Below are positions 5,418 to 14,050 of a DNA stretch of 16,650 bases, in pieces. Both the position numbers and the translations under genes were made by a program. The notes under the pieces were generated by a model. It did not search any database. It was not told the origin of the DNA and worked only from the letters and a program-made list of their open reading frames with translations. The stretch is from NCBI GenBank assembly GCA_036500965.1, contig DASYBC010000068.1:1-16650 (forward strand), written 5' to 3'. Source of the stretch: AP-15 sp036500965 (GTDB lineage Bacteria; Pseudomonadota; Alphaproteobacteria; ATCC43930; CGMCC-115725). Numbering within the stretch: the stretch's first letter is position 1; each line of letters begins with the position of its first letter.

Positions 5418-6524
5418 TCAATTGAAGAACCGCGCGGGGCGGAAATCGGCGAGCTCGGCCCGTTGCTTTCCGCCGACGATCTCATCGGCCACCGCTGCGC
5501 CGAGGAATGGCGACATGGTCACCCCGCTATGAGTGACGGCGATGTAGTAGCCGGAAATGCGCGGCATCGGCCCGATCGCGGACAGATGGTCGCCGGGGAT
5601 CGGCCGGATGGCGATGCGCACCGCCTCCGGTTCGACCGCGCCGATCGAGGGCAAGAGCTGCCGGGCGCGCCGCACCAGATCGCGCGCCTGCGGCATCGAC
5701 GGGCTGAGCCTCGTGTCGATGCTCAGCGCCGCATCGGTCGGGTTCCAATGCAGCATCAGGCGCCCGGCGCCGTCGGGGCGCGCGTTGATGATCGGGGTGC
5801 GGACGACACGGCTCAAGCCGGCGGCCACCGGCGGCGTGAACACGAGGAACCCCACGGTCGGGGCGAGCGGCAGATGCAGACCGGCATCCCGGGTTGCCTC
5901 GTTGGTCCAGCGACCGGCACAGTTCACGACGGTATCGGCCTCGTAGTGCGCGCCGTCGGCGGTTCGGACGCCGGTCACCCGATCGCCGGCCATCACCAGC
6001 TCCACGACCTGGGCGCCGCAGACGATTTTGGCGCCATGGCGAAGCCGGGCCGCGGACAGCATCGCATGCGCGTAGACGACCGGATCGAGCCAGCCCTCCT
6101 CCGGGAAAAACGCCACTGGCGCGTCGCCGATCACGGCGGGGTCGATGTCCGGCTCCAATTCCTCTACCTGGCGCAAGGTGATCCATTCCGCGGCATAGCC
6201 CCAGGATTTGAGCCGCTCGAGGTTTTCTCGCTGCGCCGTGCGCTCGGGTTCGGCCTCCCATTCGAGACTGCCGCCGCCGTGCCGCCACGGCGTGGCGCCG
6301 AACTCGTCGGCCAGTGCCGCGTGCGCCTTCATGCCGGCGACGTTCAGATCGTGATAAGGCTTCGGCGGCTTGTTGTGGGCGTTGGTCCAGGCGAAGCTGA
6401 TGCCGGAGGTGCCGCCGCCGACGCGCGTCGCCTCCAGCACCGTAACCGCGGCGCCGGCCTCGGCCAGCCGATAGGCGACGGAGGCGCCCATCACGCCGGC
6501 GCCGATCACGATCGTCTTGATCAT
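5418..6524 (-). CDS. FAD-dependent oxidoreductase, DAO family
   Basis: Flavoenzyme of 368 residues in the D-amino-acid / glycine / sarcosine oxidase superfamily, oxidising an amine or amino acid in the cytoplasm. The N-terminal Rossmann motif is clear: IVIGAGVMGASVAYRLAEAG (GxGxxG at residues 8-13), with Glu31 at the end of the second strand for the adenosine ribose. A GGGTSG flavin-contacting stretch follows near residue 37. The C-terminal half carries DHLSAIGPMPRISGYYIAVT and a HSGVTMSPFLGAAVADEI segment typical of the second FAD contact. The start is firm: AGGAGG (6536-6531) lies 6 bases upstream. The length is normal. It is divergent from the thioesterase gene and appears monocistronic. 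The substrate cannot be told; glycine, sarcosine or a D-amino acid are possible. Confidence 0.85.
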   Translation of the reverse strand: MIKTIVIGAGVMGASVAYRLAEAGAAVTVLEATRVGGGTSGISFAWTNAHNKPPKPYHDLNVAGMKAHAALADEFGATPWRHGGGSLEWEAEPERTAQRENLERLKSWGYAAEWITLRQVEELEPDIDPAVIGDAPVAFFPEEGWLDPVVYAHAMLSAARLRHGAKIVCGAQVVELVMAGDRVTGVRTADGAHYEADTVVNCAGRWTNEATRDAGLHLPLAPTVGFLVFTPPVAAGLSRVVRTPIINARPDGAGRLMLHWNPTDAALSIDTRLSPSMPQARDLVRRARQLLPSIGAVEPEAVRIAIRPIPGDHLSAIGPMPRISGYYIAVTHSGVTMSPFLGAAVADEIVGGKQRAELADFRPARFFN

Positions 6525-6865
6525 TTGTCACCTCCTGTGGTGCAAAACCAAAGGTGCCGCCTCAGCTCCGGCTATTCATCTGCGAGCTGGCCCCGCTGCA
6601 ATCAGGTCATCCTACGCCGGTTGGCGGACGCCCGGCCGCGGTACAGATGGACCGCACCGCTCTGGCGGGCCGGGTGGCGGCTGCACGCTGCGGCTGGCCC
6701 ACGGGCCACGATGCCGGTGGCGCCGCAGGCGGTCGTATCGGTCATCGAGCTCAGGATACAGCAACCATCCGACGAGCTCAGGGCGTGTTTTCAGTTCAAT
6801 ATGATCAAGGACGCTCCAACCCGAAACGAGGATTTGATGGCGCGCAGCGAGTTCGGGGAATGGCG
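6525..6865. other. Divergent intergenic region
   Basis: This 341-bp spacer separates two divergent genes. It should hold both promoters, but no consensus -35/-10 pair stands out. A TATGAT sequence at 6800-6805 could be a plus-strand -10 box. The perfect short palindrome TGGCCC-AC-GGGCCA lies at 6695-6708. A long plus-strand frame is open across the region from 6554, but it shows no homology or ribosome site, so I do not treat it as coding. Confidence 0.35.
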
Positions 6866-7360
6866 ATGATTGGGGTGGACGCGGCCGAGGCGGCGCGGTT
6901 CGGGGTCGAGGCGGGATGGTCGTTCGCGATCCGCCACCGGGTGCGGTGGAGCGAATGCGACCCGTTTGGGCACGCCAATCATCGCGCCTATTTCGAGTGG
7001 TTCGAGGAGGCGAGGAACCGCTATCTCGACGCCGCGGGCCTGGCCGCTCTGTCGGCGGCGACGCCGGGGCCGGTCATTGCCGAAACCGGCATCCGCTATC
7101 ACCGGCCGCTCGCATATGGCGACGAAATCCTGGTCGGCGCCCGCACGGTACGCCTCGGGCATACCAGCTTCGAGATGGAATACGCCGTGTGGTGCCGAGG
7201 GTTGTACGCACAAGGCCGGGCGGTGCTGATCCTGGTCATCAACGCGACCGGGGAGAAGACGCCGCTGCCGCCCGAGCTGCGCCGCGCTATGCTCGACCGC
7301 GACCCCACGGCGCGCGAAGCCGCCCGCGACGCCGCCGACCAACAAGGAGCACCGCGATGA
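6866..7360 (+). CDS. Hotdog-fold acyl-CoA thioesterase (4HBT family)
   Basis: Predicted cytoplasmic thioesterase of 164 residues that hydrolyses an acyl-CoA. The 4-hydroxybenzoyl-CoA thioesterase motif is at residues 29-51: SECDPFGHANHRAYFEWFEE, with Asp32 as the probable catalytic acid and the GHANH turn before the long hotdog helix. Later strands ETGIRYHRPLAYGDEILVGA and TSFEMEYAVW complete the fold. The length is slightly above the usual 130-150, with a short Ala-rich tail. I chose ATG 6866 because GGGGA (6855-6859) stands 6 bases ahead; an ATG at 6860 is too close to that site. Its stop overlaps the next gene's start (ATGA), so the two are translationally coupled and probably serve one pathway. 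Confidence 0.85.
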   Translation: MIGVDAAEAARFGVEAGWSFAIRHRVRWSECDPFGHANHRAYFEWFEEARNRYLDAAGLAALSAATPGPVIAETGIRYHRPLAYGDEILVGARTVRLGHTSFEMEYAVWCRGLYAQGRAVLILVINATGEKTPLPPELRRAMLDRDPTAREAARDAADQQGAPR

Positions 7361-8634
7361 GCCGCGCCGTCATCCTCATCTGCGACAGCCTGCGCCGCGA
7401 CCTGATCACCCTTGAGGACGCGCCGTTCCTGTGCGAACTGGAGCAGCGCTCGGCGCAGTTCATCTCCCACCGCGGCGTGTTCCCGTCGACGACGCGGACC
7501 AGCGCCGCCTCGATCGCAACCGGCTGCTTGCCAATGCGCCACGGCCTCCTCGGCAACACGATGGCGCTCGATGAAGGCGAGGGCCTCGTCTGCCTGTCGG
7601 TCGGCAGGCCCGATTTTCGCGACCGGCTCTATCGCGCGACCGGCCGCACCCTGCATGTGCCGACCCTGGCCGAGCGGCTCGCCGGCGCCGGCGAAAGCAC
7701 GATCGCGTTCTCCAACGTGTCGCCCGGTGCCGCCTATTTTCTCGACCCCGACGGGCATGGCTCGGTCTACAACCCGGCCGGCAGCTTTGGCCCCGGCCGC
7801 CGCCCGCTCTCCGCCGCCGAAGGGCTGGCGGTGCAGAAGGGACAGGCCGGCGACACCGCCGCCACCGAGCGTTTCTGCGCCGAAGTGCTGCGCGAGCGCG
7901 CCCCGGCGCTGGCGCTGCTGTGGCTCTCCGAGCCCGATTACACCGGCCACCACGCGCCGCTCGGCTCGCCCGAGCACCGCGCGGCGATCGCCTGCGCCGA
8001 CCGCAACGTTCGCCGGGTCGCCGAGACCGTCGCCAGCCTCGATCCGGGCGGCGAGGAGACGCTGCTCGTCGTCGGCTCCGATCACGGCATGGAGAGCGTC
8101 GCAGAGACGATCGACCTCGATCGATTGCTGGTCGCGGCCGGGCTGAAGCGGGCGCTGGGCTCGTCGGAGATCGTCGTCGCCCCGAACGGCACCGCGGCCC
8201 TCCTCTATTTTGCCGAGCCCGATGGGCCGCTGGTCGGTGAGGTTTCACGGTTTCTCGAAGACGAGCCTTGGGTCGGCCGGGTCTTTGCCGACCGCGCGCT
8301 TGCCGAGATCGGCTTGCCGACGGGCTCGTCGGCACGGATCGCGATCACCATGAAGGCGGACGGCCGCGCCAACCCCTATGGCGTGCCGGGCCACAGCCAC
8401 ATCGTCCGCGATTCGCTGGAGCCCAAGGACGCGACCGGGTTTGGCCAGCATGGCGGGCTCGGCCGCAACGAGCAGAGCCCGTTCCTGTGTATCCGCGGCG
8501 GCGGCTTTGCGCCCGGAATTTATCGCGACCGCTCGTCATTGACCGATATCGCGCCGACGGTGCTGCGCCATCTCGGCCTCGCCGCCGACGGTCTCGATGG
8601 CCGGCCATTGCCGCGCCAGCCGATTGCCGCGTGA
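7357..8634 (+). CDS. Alkaline-phosphatase superfamily phosphodiesterase (NPP-like)
   Basis: Metal-dependent phosphodiesterase or nucleotide pyrophosphatase of 425 residues (PF01663 family). Two-metal site residues are visible in the usual order: Asp10 in ILICDSLRRD, nucleophile Thr46 in FPSTTRTSAASIATG, Asp194 and His198 in SEPDYTGHH, Asp242-His243 in GSDHGM, and His365 in QHGGLG. No signal peptide is seen, so it should be cytoplasmic. The start ATG overlaps the thioesterase stop, with AGGAG (7345-7349) 7 bases ahead. Substrates of this family include nucleotide sugars, phosphonoacetate and dinucleotides. The thioesterase partner does not settle which applies here. No regulator is adjacent. 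Confidence 0.85.
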   Translation: MSRAVILICDSLRRDLITLEDAPFLCELEQRSAQFISHRGVFPSTTRTSAASIATGCLPMRHGLLGNTMALDEGEGLVCLSVGRPDFRDRLYRATGRTLHVPTLAERLAGAGESTIAFSNVSPGAAYFLDPDGHGSVYNPAGSFGPGRRPLSAAEGLAVQKGQAGDTAATERFCAEVLRERAPALALLWLSEPDYTGHHAPLGSPEHRAAIACADRNVRRVAETVASLDPGGEETLLVVGSDHGMESVAETIDLDRLLVAAGLKRALGSSEIVVAPNGTAALLYFAEPDGPLVGEVSRFLEDEPWVGRVFADRALAEIGLPTGSSARIAITMKADGRANPYGVPGHSHIVRDSLEPKDATGFGQHGGLGRNEQSPFLCIRGGGFAPGIYRDRSSLTDIAPTVLRHLGLAADGLDGRPLPRQPIAA

Positions 8635-8653
8635 GCCCTGCCTCGTCGCCTCC

Positions 8654-8773
8654 TTAGATCGCAGGCGCCGAGCTGCGGACCGGCAGGCCGAGATCCGGCA
8701 AGTGCAGCTCCGCTTCGCGCGTCTCGGGACCGAGCAGGGCGCCGGTGATCATCAGGAACACCGAGAGCGACAT
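8654..8773 (-). CDS. 39-residue mini-ORF resembling the C-terminus of an MFS transporter
   Basis: A small frame starting MSLSVFLMITGALLG, followed by PETREAELHLPDLGLPVRS, has an excellent ribosome site: AAGGAGG at 8786-8780, 6 bases upstream of the ATG. The sequence looks like the end of a major facilitator permease, where a last membrane helix is followed by a LGPETR-type cytoplasmic tail. Nothing of the remaining 11 helices is present nearby. It may be a transporter gene reduced by internal deletion to a start region and C-terminus, or a real one-helix small protein. It lies 61 bp downstream of the acyl-CoA dehydrogenase operon on the same strand, so it could be co-transcribed. Confidence 0.4.
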   Translation of the reverse strand: MSLSVFLMITGALLGPETREAELHLPDLGLPVRSSAPAI

Positions 8774-8834
8774 TCGTGACCTCCTTGCGCGCCTGGCGAC
8801 CGATGCGAGCGGTGCGCGACTTTTGCTGCGGCAT

Positions 8835-9970
8835 TCAGCGCACGTGATCGGCGACCCGCGACAAGTGATGGGCGGTGTCGCCAAATAGATGCTCGATGAC
8901 CATGCAGCGGCGGAAATAATGCCCGACCGCGTATTCCTCGGTCATGCCGATGCCGCCATGCAGCTGGACCGCGTTTTGCGACACGAACCGGGCGGCCTGG
9001 CCGACGCCGATTTTGGCCATCGAGATGTTGTGGGCGCGTTCCGCGGGGTCGGCTTCCTCGACCATCATCGCCGCCAGCATCGCCATGCTGCGGCCTTGCT
9101 CCAACGCGATCAGCATTTCCGCCGAGCGGTGCTGCAAGGCCTGGTTCTGGCCGATCGGCTTGCCGAATTGCTGGCGCGTCTTCAAATATTCGAGGGTCAT
9201 CGCATGCATCGCTTCCATCGCGCCGACCGCCTCGGCCGCCACCGCGGCGATGCCGGCCTCGACCACGCGCTCGATGACCGGCAGCGCGTTGCCCGGCTCG
9301 CCGAGCAGATCATCGTGGGCCGCCTCGACCCCGCTCAACGAAATCTCGGCCGCCCTCGTCCCGTCGCGCATCGCATAGGCGCGGCGCGCCACCCCGTTCG
9401 CGCTGGCATCGACCAGGAACAAGCTGATCCCGTCGGGGTCGTCGCGCTCGCCCGAGCTGCGCGCGCTGATGATCAGCCGGTCGGCGTGGTCGCCATGGAC
9501 GACGACGCTTTTGGCGCCGTCGAGCACCCATCCGCCGGGGCCGGGCCTGGCGGTCGTCAGCACGTCATTGAGGTCATAGCGCGCCTGCCGCTCGCCATGG
9601 GCGAAGGCGACGGTCATGCCGCCCTCGGCGATTTGCGGCAGGATCTGGGCCTGCTGCGCTTGGTTGCCGGCGAGACGCAGCGCGGCGCCGCTCAGCACGA
9701 CCGTCGCCAGATAGGGTTCGAGCGCCAACGCCCGGCCGAGCCCCTCCATGACCAGCATGGTCTCGACCGCGCCGCCGCCAAAGCCGCCATGTTCCTCGGC
9801 AAAGGGCAGGCCGAGGAGGCCGAGCTCGGCGTAGTGCTGCCACATCGCCCGGCTGAACCCTTCGGGCTCGGCGAGATAGCCGCGCCGCGCGGCAAAGCCG
9901 TAATGATCGGCGAGCAGCCGGTCGACGCTGTCGCGGATGAGGCGCTGCTCTTCGCTGAGGTCGAAATCCA

Positions 9971-9971
<1 letters not shown>
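8835..9971 (-). CDS. Acyl-CoA dehydrogenase, small subunit of a pimeloyl-CoA dehydrogenase-like pair
   Basis: Flavoprotein of 378 residues with the acyl-CoA dehydrogenase fold: N-terminal helical domain (MDFDLSEEQRLIRDSVDRLL), a middle beta domain around residues 120-230, and a C-terminal helical domain with LEYLKTRQQFGKPIGQNQAL and AVQLHGGIGMTEEYAVGHYF. The end, IEHLFGDTAHHLSRVADH, replaces the standard YEGTxEIQ motif, so the usual catalytic Glu is absent there. This is normal for the small subunit of PimC/PimD-type heteromers. I chose ATG 9971, which matches the family start; a GTG at 9974 is also in frame. The upstream gene's stop overlaps this start (TGATG), giving tight coupling. It probably oxidises a carboxylated or branched acyl-CoA together with that partner. 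Confidence 0.88.
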
Positions 9972-11176
<1,205 letters not shown>

Positions 11177-11420
11177 CGCCCTTTCCTCCCTCGCCAGCGG
11201 TTCGTTGCGGCCAATTCTATATCGGCGCCCGACCCGAATACACCCTCAGCCCGCGCCTTGCGCGCGGTTCAAATCACCGATCGTTCTGTCCGTTCCCTGC
11301 GGCCGACAAACAAAGCGGGCGATCCGGCGCAGGAACCGGCCGTGGGACCCCGTGTTTTGCAGACAACCGAATGTCCATTCTGCGGCGGTCGGAGGCTGGC
11401 GCACCGCCGTGCGAATTTCC

Positions 11421-11424
11421 GGAG
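11421..11424 (+). promoter_or_regulatory. Ribosome binding site that fixes the LLM oxidoreductase start
   Basis: GGAG, the start of a GGAGAGAGAG run at 11421-11430, stands 6 bases ahead of the ATG at 11431. The alternative ATG at 11371 has no such site. The shorter protein places the twin-arginine motif near residue 17, as expected for a Tat signal peptide. Confidence 0.6.
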
Positions 11425-11430
11425 AGAGAG

Positions 11431-12609
11431 ATGGTTGTCGATGCTGCGCGTTCTACCGGGGCTGGCGGTTTCACCAGCCGCCGGCAATTGTTGAAATCCA
11501 CGCCGGCGCTGATGGCGCTCGCTGCCGGATCTGCTTCTGCCGCGGCGCAGCCGGCCGGTGCCGGCCCGCGGCCCGCAGCGGAGGTGGGACGATCCGAGGC
11601 CGGGCTGCGGGGCCGGAAGCTGATCGGGTACATGCTGGCGCACGAGCAGTTCACGATCCCGCAGCTGCTCGAGATCGGCTCTTCGGCGTCGCGGGCCGGC
11701 TTCGGCCTGTTGGCGACGAGCGACCATTTCCAGCCGTGGCAGAGCAACGAGCGCCATGCCGGGGAAGCCTGGGTCACCTTGGCGGCGTTAGGCGGCCGAG
11801 CGCAGTCTTCGTGGATGGGCACCACCGTCACCTGCCCGATCCTGCGCTATAACCCGGCCGTGGTGGCCGAAGCGTTTGCGTCGCTGAGCCAGCTTTATCC
11901 GGGCCGGATCTTTCTCGGCGTCGGCTCGGGCGAGGCGCTGAACGAGGAAGCCGCGACCGGCATCTGGCCGAAATGGCCGGAGCGCTGGGAGCGCCTCGTC
12001 GAGGCGATCGATGTCATCCGCGCGCTGTGGACCGGGCAGCAGGTCTCGCATCGGGGCAAATATTACACGGTCAACGGCAAGCTCTACGACCCGCCGCCGC
12101 AGCCGATCCCGCTGCTGACCGCTGCCAACGGCAAGAAGTCGATGCGGCTCGCCGGGCAGCATGGCGACGGGCTGATCACCGACCCCTTGACCTGGAAGAA
12201 ATTCAAATCCGAGTGGGAAGCAGGGGCCAAGAGTGCCGGAAAAAATCCGGCCGACATGCCGGTTCTGGTCGAGCAGTTCGTCGTCGTCGGCGACCAGCAG
12301 GAGGCGCGGCGCGCGGCCGAGCTGTGGCGGTTTCTACCGAAGGGGTTCAAGAAATACTACAACGATCCGGACCCGGCCGCGATCGAGCGGCAGGCCGACG
12401 CCGAAATCCCGCTCGAGAAGATCATCGCCGACTGGCCGGTCGGCACCGACCCGCAGATCCATATCGCCGCCCTGACCAAATTGTTCGACAGCGGCGCCAC
12501 GATCATCAACGTCCATTCCGGCCAGCAGGACCAGCAGAAGGTGATCGAATTCTATGGGAAATCGGTGTTGCCCAAATTCGCCGCCGCGTCCTCGACCAGG
12601 TTCAATTAA
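11431..12609 (+). CDS. Tat-exported F420-dependent LLM-class oxidoreductase
   Basis: Oxidoreductase of 392 residues in the luciferase-like family, close to the F420-dependent glucose-6-phosphate / hydroxymycolic acid dehydrogenase group. A Tat signal peptide is plain: TSRRQLLKS at residues 15-23, a hydrophobic stretch of about 15 residues (PALMALAAGSASAAA) and an Ala-rich cleavage region near 40. The barrel shows IGYMLAHEQFTI, ATSDHFQPW (95-103) and the diagnostic LGVGSGEALNE (162-172), followed by ERWERLVEAIDVIRALWTG. These F420-type motifs differ from flavin-dependent luciferases. If F420 is the cofactor, the protein probably folds with it before export. It is divergent from the acyl-CoA dehydrogenase operon and followed at once by a small gene. 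The substrate is unknown. Confidence 0.85.
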   Translation: MVVDAARSTGAGGFTSRRQLLKSTPALMALAAGSASAAAQPAGAGPRPAAEVGRSEAGLRGRKLIGYMLAHEQFTIPQLLEIGSSASRAGFGLLATSDHFQPWQSNERHAGEAWVTLAALGGRAQSSWMGTTVTCPILRYNPAVVAEAFASLSQLYPGRIFLGVGSGEALNEEAATGIWPKWPERWERLVEAIDVIRALWTGQQVSHRGKYYTVNGKLYDPPPQPIPLLTAANGKKSMRLAGQHGDGLITDPLTWKKFKSEWEAGAKSAGKNPADMPVLVEQFVVVGDQQEARRAAELWRFLPKGFKKYYNDPDPAAIERQADAEIPLEKIIADWPVGTDPQIHIAALTKLFDSGATIINVHSGQQDQQKVIEFYGKSVLPKFAAASSTRFN

Positions 12610-12632
12610 CGCGTGCTGATCAGGAGGTGGTG

Positions 12633-12845
12633 ATGGATATGGAGCGAAGCGCAGGCAAGCTTCGCCGCGCCAGCGAGCGGCGCGCGCGCGAACGCGACGG
12701 CGGTGAGCGGCGCCAAAGCGACAGCGAAGCCGCCGAGGTGCATGGCGACCTGGTCGATCCCGAGCACAGCAAGGGCCGGCCCAACCCCGATCTCGGCGGC
12801 GACAACAAGGACCGCCCGACAAACGCCGGCACCGACGGACCCTGA
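12633..12845 (+). CDS. Small highly charged hypothetical protein
   Basis: A 70-residue protein of unknown function, starting 23 bases after the F420-type oxidoreductase stop with a consensus AGGAGG (12622-12627) five bases ahead of its ATG, so it is very likely translated. It has no hydrophobic segment and no cysteines. The first 30 residues are Arg/Glu-rich (GKLRRASERRARERDGGERR) and could form a charged helix. The remainder is Asp/Pro/Gly/Asn-rich and probably disordered (HSKGRPNPDLGGDNKD). I recognise no domain. Co-transcription with the upstream gene is likely from spacing. Confidence 0.6.
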   Translation: MDMERSAGKLRRASERRARERDGGERRQSDSEAAEVHGDLVDPEHSKGRPNPDLGGDNKDRPTNAGTDGP

Positions 12846-12862
12846 CCGCGCTGCGGCAGCCG

Positions 12863-13711
12863 TCACCCGAGCTCGAGGAGGCGGTCGGCGAGGCGGTTCA
12901 AGCCCCAGTCGCGCGCCACAGCCGCCGCGTCGCTCCAATTCGGCGCCTGGTCGTCGAGCGCCGGCAGCGGCGCCGACGCGTCCATCGTCGCGACTTGCCG
13001 ATAGAGCCGCAGATTTTCGGCATCGGCCGCAAACCGTCCGTCGGCGAGTGCCTGTTCGAGCGAGCCGTAGCGGTGCAGCAGGGCCGCCGCACCCTTCGGG
13101 CCCACGCCTTTCACGCCCGGTATCCGGTCCGACGGATCGCCGCGCAGCGCAATGAAATCGGGCACCTGCTGAGGCTCGACGCCGTAGCGCTCGCGCACTT
13201 CGGCGGGGCCGATCCGGGCGATCTCGCCGGCGCGCACCGGCTGCAGGATCGTCGTCGCCGCCGAGGCGAGCTGGAACGCGTCGCGGTCGCCGCTCGCCAC
13301 CAGCGCGGTTCCGCCGTGCCGCTCCTCCTGCGCGACCGCGGCGGCGAGAAAGTCGTCGGCCTCGTATCCCGGCGCCTTGGCATAGGCGAACCCGCAGGCG
13401 GCGACGAACTGCGGCAGAATCCCGAGTTGGTCGATCAGCTCGGCATCGAACACCCGCCCGCCCTGATAGCCCTCGAGCGCGCGGTGCCGGTAGGTCGGCG
13501 CGTCGAGCGTGTCCCAGCCGACCAGCACCGCCCGCGGCTCTTCCTCGGCGTAAAACCGCAGCAAAAAATTGGCGAAGCCGACGACCGCCCCGCCGCCCTT
13601 GTCGCCGGTCCGCCGGATCGATTTCGGCAGCGCGTGATAAGCGCGATGCGCGAACGAATCGCCATCGACGACGAGCAGCGGCCGGTTTATTACCCGTAGT
13701 TGCGCCGGCAT
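12863..13711 (-). CDS. Stand-alone 5'-3' exonuclease (FEN / PolA N-terminal domain type)
   Basis: Nuclease of 282 residues equivalent to the N-terminal 5'-3' exonuclease domain of DNA polymerase I but without polymerase. Metal-ligand motifs appear in order: LLVVDGDSFAHRAYHALP (Asp16, Asp18), APGYEADDFLAAA (Glu117, Asp119, Asp120), ASGDRDAFQLAS (Asp142, Asp144), and the helix-3-turn-helix DNA-binding segment with IALRGDPSDRIPGVKGVGPK (Asp192, Asp195). The length is normal for stand-alone copies. Such enzymes remove RNA primers or 5' flaps in replication and repair. It lies 35 bp downstream of the DUF2283 gene on the same strand and may share its transcript. The convergent small gene ends only 17 bp away. 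Confidence 0.88.
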   Translation of the reverse strand: MPAQLRVINRPLLVVDGDSFAHRAYHALPKSIRRTGDKGGGAVVGFANFLLRFYAEEEPRAVLVGWDTLDAPTYRHRALEGYQGGRVFDAELIDQLGILPQFVAACGFAYAKAPGYEADDFLAAAVAQEERHGGTALVASGDRDAFQLASAATTILQPVRAGEIARIGPAEVRERYGVEPQQVPDFIALRGDPSDRIPGVKGVGPKGAAALLHRYGSLEQALADGRFAADAENLRLYRQVATMDASAPLPALDDQAPNWSDAAAVARDWGLNRLADRLLELG

Positions 13712-13746
13712 TGCAGGCGCCGCGCCCGTCTCGGTCTCGGACGTTT

Positions 13747-13938
13747 TCAGGCGGCGGCTTGCGGTCGCACCATCCGCGCGCTGACGTCGAGCACTTCGAT
13801 CCCGATCACACGGCCATCGCTGTCGAAGTCGAGCATGACCCCCGGCGCGACTTCCTCGGTTTCGGCCGATTTAACACCGGCTGGAGCGAACCAAACGAAC
13901 ATCGCGTCGGCCTCAGGGTCGTAGCTGCTGCGAATCAT
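13747..13938 (-). CDS. DUF2283 family protein
   Basis: A 63-residue protein matching DUF2283, recognised from the start MIRSSYDPEADAMFVWFAPA and the core APGVMLDFDSDGRVIGIEVL. The family is small, cytoplasmic and of unknown biochemical function. It often sits next to a DUF4258-type partner, a pairing suggestive of toxin-antitoxin-like modules. GGGAG lies 6 bases ahead of the ATG at 13938. Directly upstream is a short frame that looks like the end of such a partner, truncated here. The C-terminus ends in a simple Ala-rich tail. Confidence 0.8.
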   Translation of the reverse strand: MIRSSYDPEADAMFVWFAPAGVKSAETEEVAPGVMLDFDSDGRVIGIEVLDVSARMVRPQAAA

Positions 13939-14032
13939 CTTTTGCTCCCCGTTCGAAATGCGCGGTGATGACCAGAATGTCGTCGCCGCTGATCAGCAGA
14001 AAGGGCGCCCGAAAGCGCCCCTCCTTTTCGGC
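13913..14032 (-). pseudogene. Possible 3' remnant of a partner gene of DUF2283
   Basis: A frame open from 14032 to a TGA at 13915-13913 reads RFRAPFLLISGDDILVITAH and then FERGAKDD, with no start codon. The alternating hydrophobic strands look like real protein, unlike shadow frames nearby. Its end overlaps the start of the DUF2283 gene, as a coupled partner would. DUF2283 genes are commonly preceded by DUF4258-type genes, so this may be the last 40 codons of one. The assignment is weak. Confidence 0.3.
14003..14020 (-). terminator. Hairpin downstream of the ThDP-enzyme gene
   Basis: GGGCGC at 14003-14008 and GCGCCC at 14015-14020 form a perfect 6-bp stem with a 6-base loop, 31 bp beyond the stop of the ThDP enzyme. 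On the minus strand a weak TTTCTG follows; on the plus strand CTCCTTTT follows. It may serve as a modest terminator in either direction. It also lies inside the possible DUF2283-partner remnant. Confidence 0.4.
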
Positions 14033-14050
14033 TCACGCGGCGCGACCCGG

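Noticed and set aside
6554..6865. N-terminal extension of the thioesterase
   Set aside because: It has no homology and no ribosome site; a good site precedes ATG 6866, and the family starts there.
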